Of a DNA stretch of 64,000 nt, positions 17,106 through 25,909 are shown one piece after another. Made by a program: the position numbers and the translations under genes. Within the stretch, counting starts at the first letter, position 1. Every line of letters begins with the position of its first letter. The stretch is taken from the NCBI RefSeq assembly GCF_009827055.1, contig NZ_WUMK01000001.1, positions 248,001-312,000 on the forward strand, given 5' to 3'. The notes beneath the pieces are model-generated. The model made no database searches, was not told the DNA's origin, and saw nothing but the letters and a program-made list of their open reading frames with translations. This DNA comes from Shinella kummerowiae (GTDB lineage: Bacteria; Pseudomonadota; Alphaproteobacteria; Rhizobiales; Rhizobiaceae).

Positions 17106-20100
17106 GGCGCACCCTTCGTTTCTACAGGCAGGGTAAAGATGAACTTCGCACCGTGCGGTTCGTTCCTCTCCGCCCAAAGCCGTCCATGATGCGCCTCAAC
17201 GATGGAGCGGCACACCGCCAGCCCCATGCCCATGCCATGCTCCTTGGTCGTGAAGAAGGGCTCGAATATCTTCTCGGGAAACGCGATGCCCGGGCCGCGA
17301 TCGGTGACCTCCATCTGGATCACGTCTCCCGCAAGGCGAAGACGCAGGCGCAGCACTTTCGCGTCCGTTGTGGATTCCATCGCCTCGATAGCGTTGCGCA
17401 TCAGGTTGACAAGCACCTGCAGGATCTGCACCCGATCGACCGAGACGAGCGGAAGGCCGCTCTCGATGTCCGTGCTGATGCGCACGCGTCGCCGCACCGC
17501 CTCGTCGGCGATCAGACCTAATCCCTCGGCCACGACAGTGTCCAGTTCGACGAGGCCTCTCGCATCCGCCGAGCGTTTGAACAGCGCACGGATGCGGCTC
17601 ACGACATCGGCGGCCGAATTGGCGTCGCGAATGATCCGCTCGGCAACGATTTTTGCACGCTCGAGGTTCGGGGGTGTCACCGACAGCCAGCGATGGCAGG
17701 CGTTGGAATTGGCAACGATCGCCGCCAGAGGCTGGTTCACCTCATGGGCGATGGACGCCGACAGTTCGGCAAGGCTCGCCGCCTGGCTCGCACGCGAAAG
17801 GCGCTCCTGCTCCTGTCGCAGTTCTTCCTGCGCCCGGACCTCGCCGTCGATGTCGAGGCAGACGACGTTCCACTGCACCGTCGCGCCTTCCGTGTTGTGC
17901 ATGGGGGCCGCGCGCGTCTCAACCCAGCGATACTCGCCGTCGAAGCGGCGCAAACGGTGCCGGCGCGCATAGGGTTCACCGGTCGACAACGAATGGGCGT
18001 ACGCCGTCTTGACGCCTTCCAGTTCGTCGGGATGGACGCCGGCATCGAGCGTGCCGGCAAGCCGGGATTTTCCGGTGCCATCCAGGGCATCGAGATCGTA
18101 TCCCAGAAATTCACGAAGCCGCTGGTTGCGATAGATCGGCTCGCCGTCCTGCGCTGCGCAATCGACCATCGCCGGCAGCGTCTCGACGACCTGCCAGACG
18201 AAACGCTCCCGCTCGCTGAGGGCTTCCTGCGACGCGACGAAATCGTCGATATCGACATTCGCGCCGTACCACCGGATGATGCCGCCGCTCTCGTCGCGCA
18301 ACGGCTCCGCCCGCCCTTCCGTCCAGCGGTAGACGCCGTCCCACCGCCGGTTGCGGAACTTCAACGCGAAGGGCTCACCGGTTTCGAAGGAGTGCCGCAG
18401 GGTATTTTGCAACAGCGCCCTGTCGTCGGGATGCACGATGGTTTCAATCGCGCTCGGCAGCCCGCCTTCCGCGTCGAAGTCTTCCAGCTTGAGGCCGATA
18501 TAGTCGATCATGGTCCGGTTGATATAGGCCGGGTCCCCGCCGGGCGTGACGCACCAGATCTGCACCGGCACCGTATCGACCAGCTGCTGAAGCTGCAATT
18601 GGCTCCGCCGGAGCGCCTCTTCGGCACCCGACCGTTCGGCTTCCACGCGTTTGCGTTCCGTCAGATCGAGAATATATGCGACCCCTTGATCAGGCTGCCC
18701 CTCGAAGCAGACAGCCCCGATCAGGACAGGCACCCGGGTGCCGTCCTTTCGGAAGAATTCCTTCTCACGGGCCTGCATCTTGCCCGTTTCCCTGAGTTCG
18801 GCCGCCTCATCGCGGGCGTACACTTCCTGCCACTCCGGCGGCGTCATATCGAGCCATCCGGGTCCGGCCTGCAGATCTTCACGCTCGTATTGGACCATGC
18901 GAAGAAACGCGTCATTGGCCTCGAGAATCCGTCCATCCAGATCCCAGAAGACAATCCCGATAATATCCGAATCGACCAGCCGCCGGATCTTACCTTCCCG
19001 CTCCTCAAGCTCCTTGTACAGGCGCACCTGGTCGTCGATGTCGATGGACACGGAATACCATTGCGCGATCGTTCCATCCGGGTTGCGCAGCGGCTCGGCG
19101 CGCGTCTCGATCCATCGATACACCCCTTCGTGACCGCGCATGCGATACTTCATGGTGTACGCTTCACCCGTCGCAATGGCGTGGTGGATGGCATCGACAA
19201 CGGCTACGGATTCGTCAGGATGGACATAGTTCCCGACGGCGGGCTCGAGCAGGCTCGCACCGGTCGCGTTTATGTCCTCCAGCTTCGTGCCGATGAAGTC
19301 GGTCAGCCGCTTGTTGAAGAAGGTGGGCTCCCCTTCGGGCGTCAGGCGCCGGATATAGACGGGAAGCATGTCGATGAGTTGCAACAGCTCCTGCTCGCGC
19401 TGGCCCAAAGCGCGCAGTGCCAACTGGTTTTGCCGGGATATGGCGGCCACGACGAGCGCGGAAAAAGCCGAAACAGCCAGAAACAGATAGAGCATGATCT
19501 GCTTCACGCCATGGGAACCCGCATCGTCCGCAAACGGACTGTCACCGGATATTGCAAACATCACCGCAATCAGGGCCAGCAGGACGAGGCTGACGGCTGC
19601 GCCTCGGAACTCGAACCGCACCGCAGCCCACAGCAGCGGCGGCATGATCAGGTAGGCAAAGGCAAAGTAGTCGCTGAGGGAGAAGCCGGCGACACCCAGG
19701 AACACCAGCCCCACCGCGGAGGCTTCGAACCAGCGGGCCTTCGGAAGACCCGCCCTGTCATGCCAATCCTGTAAGAGGACCAGCACAAGCGGCGCCACGA
19801 TCAGGACCCCGGTTGCGTTTCCGAGCCAGAACAGCGGCCATGCCGTCGCGAAGGGCTGCATGCCGAACGCCGCAAGCGTTGCACTCCCGACTGTCGCACT
19901 GACGACGGGGGCAATTCCGGCGCCAAGCACGGTCAGCCCGAGCACTTCCTGCAAGGATTCCAGCCGGGCCGGCCTGCCGAAACGGGTGACAAGCCAGGCG
20001 CCGGTCATGGCTTCGAGAGCGTTACCGGAAAAGATCAGGACCGCGACCGGCAGCGGATTGTGGAACCATAGGATGTTACCGGACAATTCCGCAAGAAAGC

Positions 20101-20299
20101 CGGCCATCACCCACCACGGCCAGCTTCGTCTCGCTGCAAAGGCGAGCGTTGCCAGGAACAGTCCACTTGGAGGCCAGATCGAAATGCCCGTGCCGGGAAC
20201 GATTGCCAGCGCCTGGGCGAAACCACCGCCTAGCAGGTAGACGATAAAGAACATCGCCAGATGCAGGAGTTCGGGACGATGGGGCCAAACGCGCGTCAT
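17102..20299 (-). CDS. MASE1/multi-PAS hybrid-sensing histidine kinase
   Basis: A 1065-residue sensor kinase. Residues about 10-290 form a MASE1 membrane sensor with roughly eight helices, including GISIWPPSGLFLA. Four PAS-type domains follow (about 302-425, 436-550, 565-687, 700-825). Three share a PAC-like pattern (YRW-E-RAEP) and appear internally duplicated. The kinase core has the H-box SIAHEVNQPLAAI with His852, the N-box VNLMRNAIEAM, DRGPGI and GMGMGLAVCRSIVEAHHG. The HEVNQPL form is typical of FixL-like kinases. No haem-binding PAS was identified. It heads an operon with three response regulators. Confidence 0.93.
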   Translation of the reverse strand: MTRVWPHRPELLHLAMFFIVYLLGGGFAQALAIVPGTGISIWPPSGLFLATLAFAARRSWPWWVMAGFLAELSGNILWFHNPLPVAVLIFSGNALEAMTGAWLVTRFGRPARLESLQEVLGLTVLGAGIAPVVSATVGSATLAAFGMQPFATAWPLFWLGNATGVLIVAPLVLVLLQDWHDRAGLPKARWFEASAVGLVFLGVAGFSLSDYFAFAYLIMPPLLWAAVRFEFRGAAVSLVLLALIAVMFAISGDSPFADDAGSHGVKQIMLYLFLAVSAFSALVVAAISRQNQLALRALGQREQELLQLIDMLPVYIRRLTPEGEPTFFNKRLTDFIGTKLEDINATGASLLEPAVGNYVHPDESVAVVDAIHHAIATGEAYTMKYRMRGHEGVYRWIETRAEPLRNPDGTIAQWYSVSIDIDDQVRLYKELEEREGKIRRLVDSDIIGIVFWDLDGRILEANDAFLRMVQYEREDLQAGPGWLDMTPPEWQEVYARDEAAELRETGKMQAREKEFFRKDGTRVPVLIGAVCFEGQPDQGVAYILDLTERKRVEAERSGAEEALRRSQLQLQQLVDTVPVQIWCVTPGGDPAYINRTMIDYIGLKLEDFDAEGGLPSAIETIVHPDDRALLQNTLRHSFETGEPFALKFRNRRWDGVYRWTEGRAEPLRDESGGIIRWYGANVDIDDFVASQEALSERERFVWQVVETLPAMVDCAAQDGEPIYRNQRLREFLGYDLDALDGTGKSRLAGTLDAGVHPDELEGVKTAYAHSLSTGEPYARRHRLRRFDGEYRWVETRAAPMHNTEGATVQWNVVCLDIDGEVRAQEELRQEQERLSRASQAASLAELSASIAHEVNQPLAAIVANSNACHRWLSVTPPNLERAKIVAERIIRDANSAADVVSRIRALFKRSADARGLVELDTVVAEGLGLIADEAVRRRVRISTDIESGLPLVSVDRVQILQVLVNLMRNAIEAMESTTDAKVLRLRLRLAGDVIQMEVTDRGPGIAFPEKIFEPFFTTKEHGMGMGLAVCRSIVEAHHGRLWAERNEPHGAKFIFTLPVETKGAP

Positions 20300-20406
20300 G
20301 GGTTTCTCCTACCGAATATCGGCAATCTACGGACTGTTCGCGCGTGGTCTAGCATCCGCCATCGATATCCGGGTTGGTGAACGCATCCATTCTAGCAACG
20401 GCAATG

Positions 20407-20446
20407 CCCCGCCGCATCTTATGGAAATCCATGAGATGCGGCGGGG
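20407..20446 (-). terminator. Long hairpin overlapping the end of the efflux operon
   Basis: Perfect 13-base arms (CCCCGCCGCATCT and complement) extend through a T-G pair and four more inner pairs to the loop AAAT, about 18 pairs in all. The stop codon of the 72-residue gene (20419-20421) lies inside it. No T-run follows. It separates the efflux operon from the kinase promoter and probably ends transcription from the left-running efflux genes. Confidence 0.6.
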
Positions 20447-20637
20447 TCGGGGTTTGCGGCGCCCTGATGAAGCTCGCTTTCGCCTGGAGACGAGGGAGGA
20501 GCGCCGCGCCTCTGCCGGGCTTCGCGAAGGATCTGCCGTATGTCATCGGCGACGATCTTGTCGCTTTTCATCACGAGTTGGACGACGGGATCGGCCAGCA
20601 TCTCCTCGACCGTCAACTCCACGATGGCAGGGTTCAT
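20419..20637 (-). CDS. Small protein coupled to the efflux pump (72 residues)
   Basis: The ATG at 20637 overlaps the MFS stop by four bases (ATGA), the same coupling seen between the two upstream efflux genes. The first 45 residues look like a real folded unit (VEEMLADPVVQLVMKSD, IRQILREARQRR). The proline-rich end is encoded within a terminator-like hairpin. No family function is known; a role with the pump is inference from position. Confidence 0.55.
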   Translation of the reverse strand: MNPAIVELTVEEMLADPVVQLVMKSDKIVADDIRQILREARQRRGAPPSSPGESELHQGAANPDPAASHGFP

Positions 20638-22223
20638 GGCTCCGGCTGTGCCCTGTGGGCGCGTTTGGCAAGCGTGATCTTGATGGCGACCAGTACGGGC
20701 GCGGCGAAGAGGAAGAGAAGAGCAACGGCAAAAAAGGCCGTGTCGAAGGCGATCACCGTCGACTGGCCGCTCACCGTCCGGCCGAGAAGGCTGGTCGCCG
20801 CTCGACCGGCAGCAGCCGGGTCGAGACCCTTTGCACTGAACAGGGCCGTCGTGGCGGCCAGCCGCTCGACGACCGCCGGCGTTCCCGCCGTGACGCTGGC
20901 GCCGATGACGGCGGTGTTCGACACCATACCGTGGTCGATGAGCGTCTGGAGCCCGGCGACGCCCATCAACCCGCCAAGCTGGCGGCCGCTGTTGAAGAGG
21001 CCGATCCCGGCGGCAAGATTGCGTTTATCGAGCCCGCCGAACGCGATCAGGGTGATCGACAGGAACAGGAAACCCAGGCCGAAGCCGCGCAGCAGGATCG
21101 CCGCCATCATGTCCGGCGCGCCGCTTTCACCGCTCGAACCCGACAGCATCCACATCGAAGCCATGATCATCAGGATGCCGAAGGGCACGGTCGCGAAGGG
21201 AGCAACGCCCCGCCCCTGTACGAGGAAGGCGGTGACGAGCAATGCGGCAACGAACAGCACGCCGCTCGGCAGGAGCAGCAGGCCGGCATCGGTGGGCGTG
21301 AAGGCCAGCACCGAGACGGCGAAGGACGGGATCAGGAACGCACTGCCGAACAGCGCGGCACCGGCCACGAAACTGACGATGAAGGCAAAGGTGAAATCCG
21401 CCGACGCGAACAGGGTGGCATCGATGAGCCCGCGGCCACCGGCCAGCACCTGCCGGCCGAGAAACGTCAACAGGGCGGCGGCGCCAATCACCGCCAGCCA
21501 CAGGAGATGCGGCGCCTCGAACCAGTCCCAGCGGCTGCCCTGGCTGAAAACATATGTGGCGCAGAGCAGCATGATGGCGAGGAGCACGAAGCTGGCCCAG
21601 TCGAACGGGCGCTGCGCCGTCCTTTCGAGGATCGGATCGTCCGCGGCGATCAAAAGCCCGGCCGCTGCCAGAGCGACGGGAACGACGCTGAAGAAGATCC
21701 ACGTCCAGGAATGGCTATCGAGCAGCCAGCCCTCCAGCGCCGGCGCGATCGTCGCGGGGGCGACGACGGCGGCGATGGCGAACAGGCATTGCAGGAACGG
21801 CTGGCGGGATGCCGGATAGGCAAGGAAGATCGCCGCCTGCCCCGTCACCAGCAGGACGCCGCCTGAAAAGCCCTGCACGAACCGCAGGACGATCAGCAGG
21901 TCGAGGCGCGCCGTGACGGCGGCGATCGCACAGGCGCCCCCCATCACGAGGGTCGCGCCGAGGATCAGGTTGCGCGGCTTGAAACGGGCCATCAGCCCGG
22001 CCGCGGCCATGAAGCCGATCAGTTTGAGCGCGGTATAGCCGATATCCAGCCAGGCGAACTCATCGGGCGTCGCATAGGTGTCGCCGATCATATCGGCACG
22101 CCCGAGCGCGAGGATGGTGCTGGCGATCGCCTCCGTCAGCGCCGCCAGCATGATGCCGCTGACAAACAGCGGCCCTGCCATCGACCGCCCGCGCGGCGGC
22201 GCGTCTGCGATGATGACGGTCAT
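20634..22223 (-). CDS. DHA2 (EmrB/QacA-type) MFS multidrug efflux transporter
   Basis: A 529-residue membrane protein with about 14 transmembrane helices, the DHA2 family layout. Early helices include ASTILALGRADMIGD, TPDEFAWLDIGYTALKLIG and the motif-C-like region near LRFVQGFSGGVLLVTGQAAIF. With the adjacent EmrA-like adaptor it would expel drugs or toxic metabolites across both membranes using the proton gradient. It overlaps the adaptor gene by four bases upstream and the small-protein gene downstream. Confidence 0.93.
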   Translation of the reverse strand: MTVIIADAPPRGRSMAGPLFVSGIMLAALTEAIASTILALGRADMIGDTYATPDEFAWLDIGYTALKLIGFMAAAGLMARFKPRNLILGATLVMGGACAIAAVTARLDLLIVLRFVQGFSGGVLLVTGQAAIFLAYPASRQPFLQCLFAIAAVVAPATIAPALEGWLLDSHSWTWIFFSVVPVALAAAGLLIAADDPILERTAQRPFDWASFVLLAIMLLCATYVFSQGSRWDWFEAPHLLWLAVIGAAALLTFLGRQVLAGGRGLIDATLFASADFTFAFIVSFVAGAALFGSAFLIPSFAVSVLAFTPTDAGLLLLPSGVLFVAALLVTAFLVQGRGVAPFATVPFGILMIMASMWMLSGSSGESGAPDMMAAILLRGFGLGFLFLSITLIAFGGLDKRNLAAGIGLFNSGRQLGGLMGVAGLQTLIDHGMVSNTAVIGASVTAGTPAVVERLAATTALFSAKGLDPAAAGRAATSLLGRTVSGQSTVIAFDTAFFAVALLFLFAAPVLVAIKITLAKRAHRAQPEP

Positions 22224-23296
22224 GGCCGGTCTCCAAGATCGACCGAAACGCGGGCGGACAGGCCGGGCACCAGGCGGCCCGGCAGCGGATTGCCGGCAAA
22301 GCGGATCTTGACGGGAACGCGCTGCACGACGCGGACGAAGTTTCCGGTCGCATTGTCGGCGGGAAGCAGGCTGAAGGCAGAGCCGCTGCCCGGCGCGAAA
22401 CTGTCGACCACACCCTCCAGCGCCTCGTCCGGATAACCGTCGATGGTGATGCGGACGCGCTGGCCCGGCTGGATATGCTCGAGCTGGGTTTCCTTGAAGT
22501 TCGCCACCACCCAGACGTCATGCACCGGAACGATATCGAGCAGCGAAACGCCGGGGGCGACCAGCCGGCCGACACGAACCTGGCGGTTGCCGACGACGCC
22601 ATCGACCGGCGCGCGCACGACGGTGCTGTCGAGGTCGATCTCCGCGAGGTCGCGCGCGGCCTTCGCCTGCGCCACCGCCGCGACGGCGGCTTCGCGCTGG
22701 GCGGCCAGCACGGCGGTGCGTTGCTGCTGGGCCTCGACGGTTGCGGTGGCCGCGGCAAGGCTCGCCTCCGCACGCGCCCGCGCGGAATCGCTTTCATCCA
22801 CCCGGGCCTGGCTGACGGCGCTGCTGCGGATGAGCCCGCGCTGGCGGTCGGACGCCTTGGTCGCAAGATCCAGTTCGGCGACCGCCGCCCGACGCTGCGC
22901 ATCGGCCTGCCGGATCAGCGTGGCCTGAAGCCGGACTTCCGCATCGACATTGGCAAGCCGGGCGTCAGCCGCATCGACATTGGCCATCGCCTGGGCGAGC
23001 CGCGCGCGATAATCCCGGTCGTCGATCCGGAACAGCACGTCGCCGGCCGCGACCGCCTGGTTGTCCTTCACCTCCACCTGCATGACATAGCCGGAAATCT
23101 TCGGCGCAAGCGAGGTGACGTCGCCGCGCACATAGGCGTTGTCGGTCGAGGCCGCATCGCCCGAGCGGGCAAAAGCCCAGCCGCCGGCGCCGATCGCCGC
23201 GGCAGCCAGGCACAGCATCAGGCCAGCGATCTTCCGGCCCTTCCCGGGCTTCGCCGCCGGGGCGGCGGCAGACTCTTCCTGAAGCGGTTCCGTCAT
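22220..23296 (-). CDS. EmrA/HlyD-type membrane fusion protein
   Basis: A periplasmic adaptor of about 358 residues. An N-terminal cytoplasmic tail is followed by one membrane anchor (IAGLMLCLAAAAIGAGGWAFA), the biotinyl-lipoyl half-motif (NAYVRGDVTSLAPKISGYV), a long alanine-rich coiled-coil hairpin (about 90-200), the returning lipoyl half (DLDSTVVRAPVDGVVGNRQVRVGRLV) and a beta-barrel. The ATG at 23296 is chosen because it sits one base after the upstream stop with GGGAACTGAG before it. It bridges the MFS pump to an outer-membrane channel that is not encoded here. Confidence 0.93.
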   Translation of the reverse strand: MTEPLQEESAAAPAAKPGKGRKIAGLMLCLAAAAIGAGGWAFARSGDAASTDNAYVRGDVTSLAPKISGYVMQVEVKDNQAVAAGDVLFRIDDRDYRARLAQAMANVDAADARLANVDAEVRLQATLIRQADAQRRAAVAELDLATKASDRQRGLIRSSAVSQARVDESDSARARAEASLAAATATVEAQQQRTAVLAAQREAAVAAVAQAKAARDLAEIDLDSTVVRAPVDGVVGNRQVRVGRLVAPGVSLLDIVPVHDVWVVANFKETQLEHIQPGQRVRITIDGYPDEALEGVVDSFAPGSGSAFSLLPADNATGNFVRVVQRVPVKIRFAGNPLPGRLVPGLSARVSVDLGDRP

Positions 23297-23297
23297 C

Positions 23298-24053
23298 TCA
23301 GTTCCCTCCGGCCTGCTGGCCAAGCCAGTCTGTGAAGCCGATCGTGCCAAGGCGCGGGTTCTTGCCGGGCGTCAGCGCGCGATCGTCGAGAATGGAGCCG
23401 AAATACCGCGCCCGGATATCGGCGATGACCTTGCGCCTGTCACCCGTCGCCTGCACGAAGCCGCGCACCGCTTCGTCCAGCGGAAGGGGCTGCGGGCCGG
23501 CAACCTCGACCGTGCCGTTCACTGGCGGTGCCAGCGCAAGGTCGGTAAGCGCGGCGACGACATCGTCCGATGCGACGGGCTGGAACAGCGCCGGCGACAC
23601 GCGGATCTCCTCAGCGCCGGCGGTGGACTGCGCGATACCACCAACGAACTCGAAGAACTGGGTGGCGCGCAGGATCGTGTAGGCGATGCCGGAGGCCTTG
23701 ATGAGGTTTTCCTGCGCGACCTTCGCCCGGAAATAGCCGTTGCCCGGCAGCCGTTCACTGCCGACGATAGACAGGGCGACGTGATGACGAACTCCGGCGG
23801 CGGCCTCCGCGGCGAGCAGGTTGCGCCCCGAGGTCTCGAAGAAGTCGAGCACGGCCGCATCGTCCCAAAGCGGCGCATTCGCCACGTCGATGACGACGTC
23901 TGCACCGTCAAGCGCTTCGGCAAGCCCCTTGCGGGTGATGGTATCGACGCCGGTTCTCGGCGAAGCGGCCAGCGTCTCGTGGCCGCGGTCGCTGAGGACC
24001 TTGACGAGTTTCGATCCGATGAGGCCGGTGCCTCCGATCACAACGATCTTCAT
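23298..24053 (-). CDS. NAD(P)H-binding atypical SDR (NmrA/YwnB type)
   Basis: A 251-residue Rossmann protein starting MKIVVIGGTGLIGSKLVKVL, the nucleotide-binding glycine motif of atypical short-chain dehydrogenases. A mid-region YFRAKVAQENLIKASGIAYTILRATQFFEFV is characteristic of NmrA-like proteins. The start at 24053 begins exactly at that motif; the upstream extension lacks support. It heads the efflux operon (spacing one base). Possible roles are reduction of a toxic substrate or redox sensing. Confidence 0.88.
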   Translation of the reverse strand: MKIVVIGGTGLIGSKLVKVLSDRGHETLAASPRTGVDTITRKGLAEALDGADVVIDVANAPLWDDAAVLDFFETSGRNLLAAEAAAGVRHHVALSIVGSERLPGNGYFRAKVAQENLIKASGIAYTILRATQFFEFVGGIAQSTAGAEEIRVSPALFQPVASDDVVAALTDLALAPPVNGTVEVAGPQPLPLDEAVRGFVQATGDRRKVIADIRARYFGSILDDRALTPGKNPRLGTIGFTDWLGQQAGGN

Positions 24054-24591
24054 GGTTTCTCTCCACATTTGCCGACCGCAGAATTGCCGTCGAAGTAACA
24101 AAACAATGCCTGCCGACCGCCTCGAAGTCCTTGGCGCGAGCTTGAATTCCTCTTGAAGAAGTCTTGGTTATTCGTCCAAAGGTGCGGCGGTGCTCGCTGC
24201 CCCTTGCCGGACCCGCACCGGAGTCTAGGCGTGGCTTCCACCGTCCGCCATCACACGGACGGATAGGATTCCCACGCCTACCGAATGACGCCGGCCAACT
24301 GCGGGCCTGTCAGGATGATGGTCGGCACGGCGGTAAGCGCGGGCGCTGTGCCCGTCGGCCCCCTCGCCCAAGATCCTCCGAGATGGGCTCTTCGGCGTTT
24401 GCGAGGAACACCTGTACGCGCAACGAGCCAAGCATAGACCCCGGCAGTGCCGGACCAACACCTCCGCTCAATGGCGATGGCAGGCGCAGCGGCCCAATCT
24501 GCCCATAGCCGTCGATTGTCAGTCCTTGGAGGCGCGTTCCAATCCAGGGGGCAGCGGCGGAGCAGAAACAGTCTGATCAAAGGAGATAGAC
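24054..24591. other. 538-base divergent intergenic region
   Basis: It separates the efflux operon from the MBL hydrolase and must carry promoters in both directions. Only short frames without ribosome sites are present. A regulator would often sit here, but none is recognisable. AGGAGATAGAC before 24592 is the ribosome site of the next gene. Confidence 0.5.
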
Positions 24592-25527
24592 ATGGGTCAG
24601 GAACAGGCAGTGAAGAGCTCGGACACCGCAGCGCGCGCCGGCCAGTCGAGGCCGGACGAGCTGGTCCCGTCGCGCTATGCGGTGCGGGTCGGCGATATCG
24701 ATGTGCTGGTGATCAGCGATGGCGTTCTGGAGCCGCCGGCCGAGTCGATGGCCACCAATGCCGATCCGGCCACCCGGGACGCTTGGCTGGACACCATGTT
24801 CCTGCCGCATGACACATTCGACTGGGCGCTGAACGCCGTCGTGGTGCGCAGCGGCAGCCAGACCATCCTCATCGACAGCGGCATCGGCGGAGAGGTTCCG
24901 GACTTTCCACGCGCCGGGCAGTTCGGCCATCGACTGGCCGCCGCCGGCGTCGATCTCGAAACGGTGACCGACGTGGTGCTGACCCATATGCATTTCGACC
25001 ATGTCGGCGGGCTGCTTGTCGACGGGGTGAAGGAACGGCTGCGGCCGGACCTGCGGATCCACGTGTCTGCCGCGGAGGCGACGTTCTGGGAGGCGCCCGA
25101 CTTCTCCCGCACCGGCATGCCACCCGCGCTCGCTGAGGTGGCGCGCAGCGCCGCCACGCGGTTCCTGAAGGAATACCGTCACCAGTTGCAGACCTTCGAG
25201 ACGGAACAGGAGGTGGCGCCGGGCGTGGTTGTCGCGCGCACAGGTGGCCACACCCCGGGACACAGCGTCGTTCGCATAACCTCCGGCAAGGATCGCCTGA
25301 TGTTCGGCGGCGATGCGATCTTCCCGGTCTCGTTCGACCATCCGGAATGGCACAACGGCTTCGAACACGATCCCGAGGAAGCGACCCGCGTTCGCCTGCG
25401 TTTGATGCGGGAACTGACGGAGACCGGCGCATGGCTGGTGTCGACGCACATGCCCTTCCCGTCCGTCGGCCGCGTGGCCGCCTCCGGCGACCTCTTCCGG
25501 TGGGTGCCCGCCTGGTGGGACTACTGA
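24592..25527 (+). CDS. MBL-fold metallo-hydrolase
   Basis: A 311-residue metallo-beta-lactamase-fold enzyme. The metal-binding signature HMHFDH is in VVLTHMHFDHVGG near residue 131, followed by the later ligands in TGGHTPGHS (His), GGDAIF (Asp) and STHMPF (His). Two metal ions, usually zinc, would bind. The HxHxDH set is shared by lactonases and esterases; no feature fixes the substrate, so AHL lactonase activity is only one option. AGGAG lies six bases before the ATG. Monocistronic, followed by a hairpin. Confidence 0.9.
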   Translation: MGQEQAVKSSDTAARAGQSRPDELVPSRYAVRVGDIDVLVISDGVLEPPAESMATNADPATRDAWLDTMFLPHDTFDWALNAVVVRSGSQTILIDSGIGGEVPDFPRAGQFGHRLAAAGVDLETVTDVVLTHMHFDHVGGLLVDGVKERLRPDLRIHVSAAEATFWEAPDFSRTGMPPALAEVARSAATRFLKEYRHQLQTFETEQEVAPGVVVARTGGHTPGHSVVRITSGKDRLMFGGDAIFPVSFDHPEWHNGFEHDPEEATRVRLRLMRELTETGAWLVSTHMPFPSVGRVAASGDLFRWVPAWWDY

Positions 25528-25557
25528 CCGCACAACGGTTCACGTCCGGCAACGAAA

Positions 25558-25580
25558 GCCTCCCGACTCGATCGGGAGGC
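25558..25580 (+). terminator. Hairpin after the MBL hydrolase
   Basis: Nine-base perfect arms (GCCTCCCGA / TCGGGAGGC) with a five-base loop, 31 bases after the stop. It is followed by only a short T-run, so it may be partial. Confidence 0.6.
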
Positions 25581-25716
25581 GACAGAATTTCACGCGTTGA
25601 CGTTGATCGGCTTCGTCGGCATCTATCTCGCGCTCAGACAAGCGCCGCGCGGTGCACGTCAGGCTTTATCAGGAAAAGAGGAAATCAGCGTAAACCATTC
25701 ATCTCAAAGAGAAAAA

Positions 25717-25792
<76 letters not shown>

Positions 25793-25909
25793 ACACAACC
25801 GTTTCAGCGGTCTGGAGGGGCGTATAAAGGCCTTCGCCGGGGTTGTCCATACCGCGTCCGGAAAAAAATGCGTGGGCGCATGATTTTCTTTTGCAGCGCA
25901 AAACAAGTG

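Noticed and set aside
17693-19774. Long plus-strand open frame of 693 codons
   Set aside because: Antisense to the histidine kinase gene, no domain-like sequence.
20298-21866. Long plus-strand open frame of 522 codons
   Set aside because: Composition is extremely Arg/Gln/Glu-rich and it is antisense to the MFS gene; a GC-rich shadow frame.
24592-25527. AHL lactonase (quorum quenching) assignment for the MBL-fold gene
   Set aside because: HxHxDH is shared by many MBL enzymes; nothing beyond the metal motif supports this substrate.
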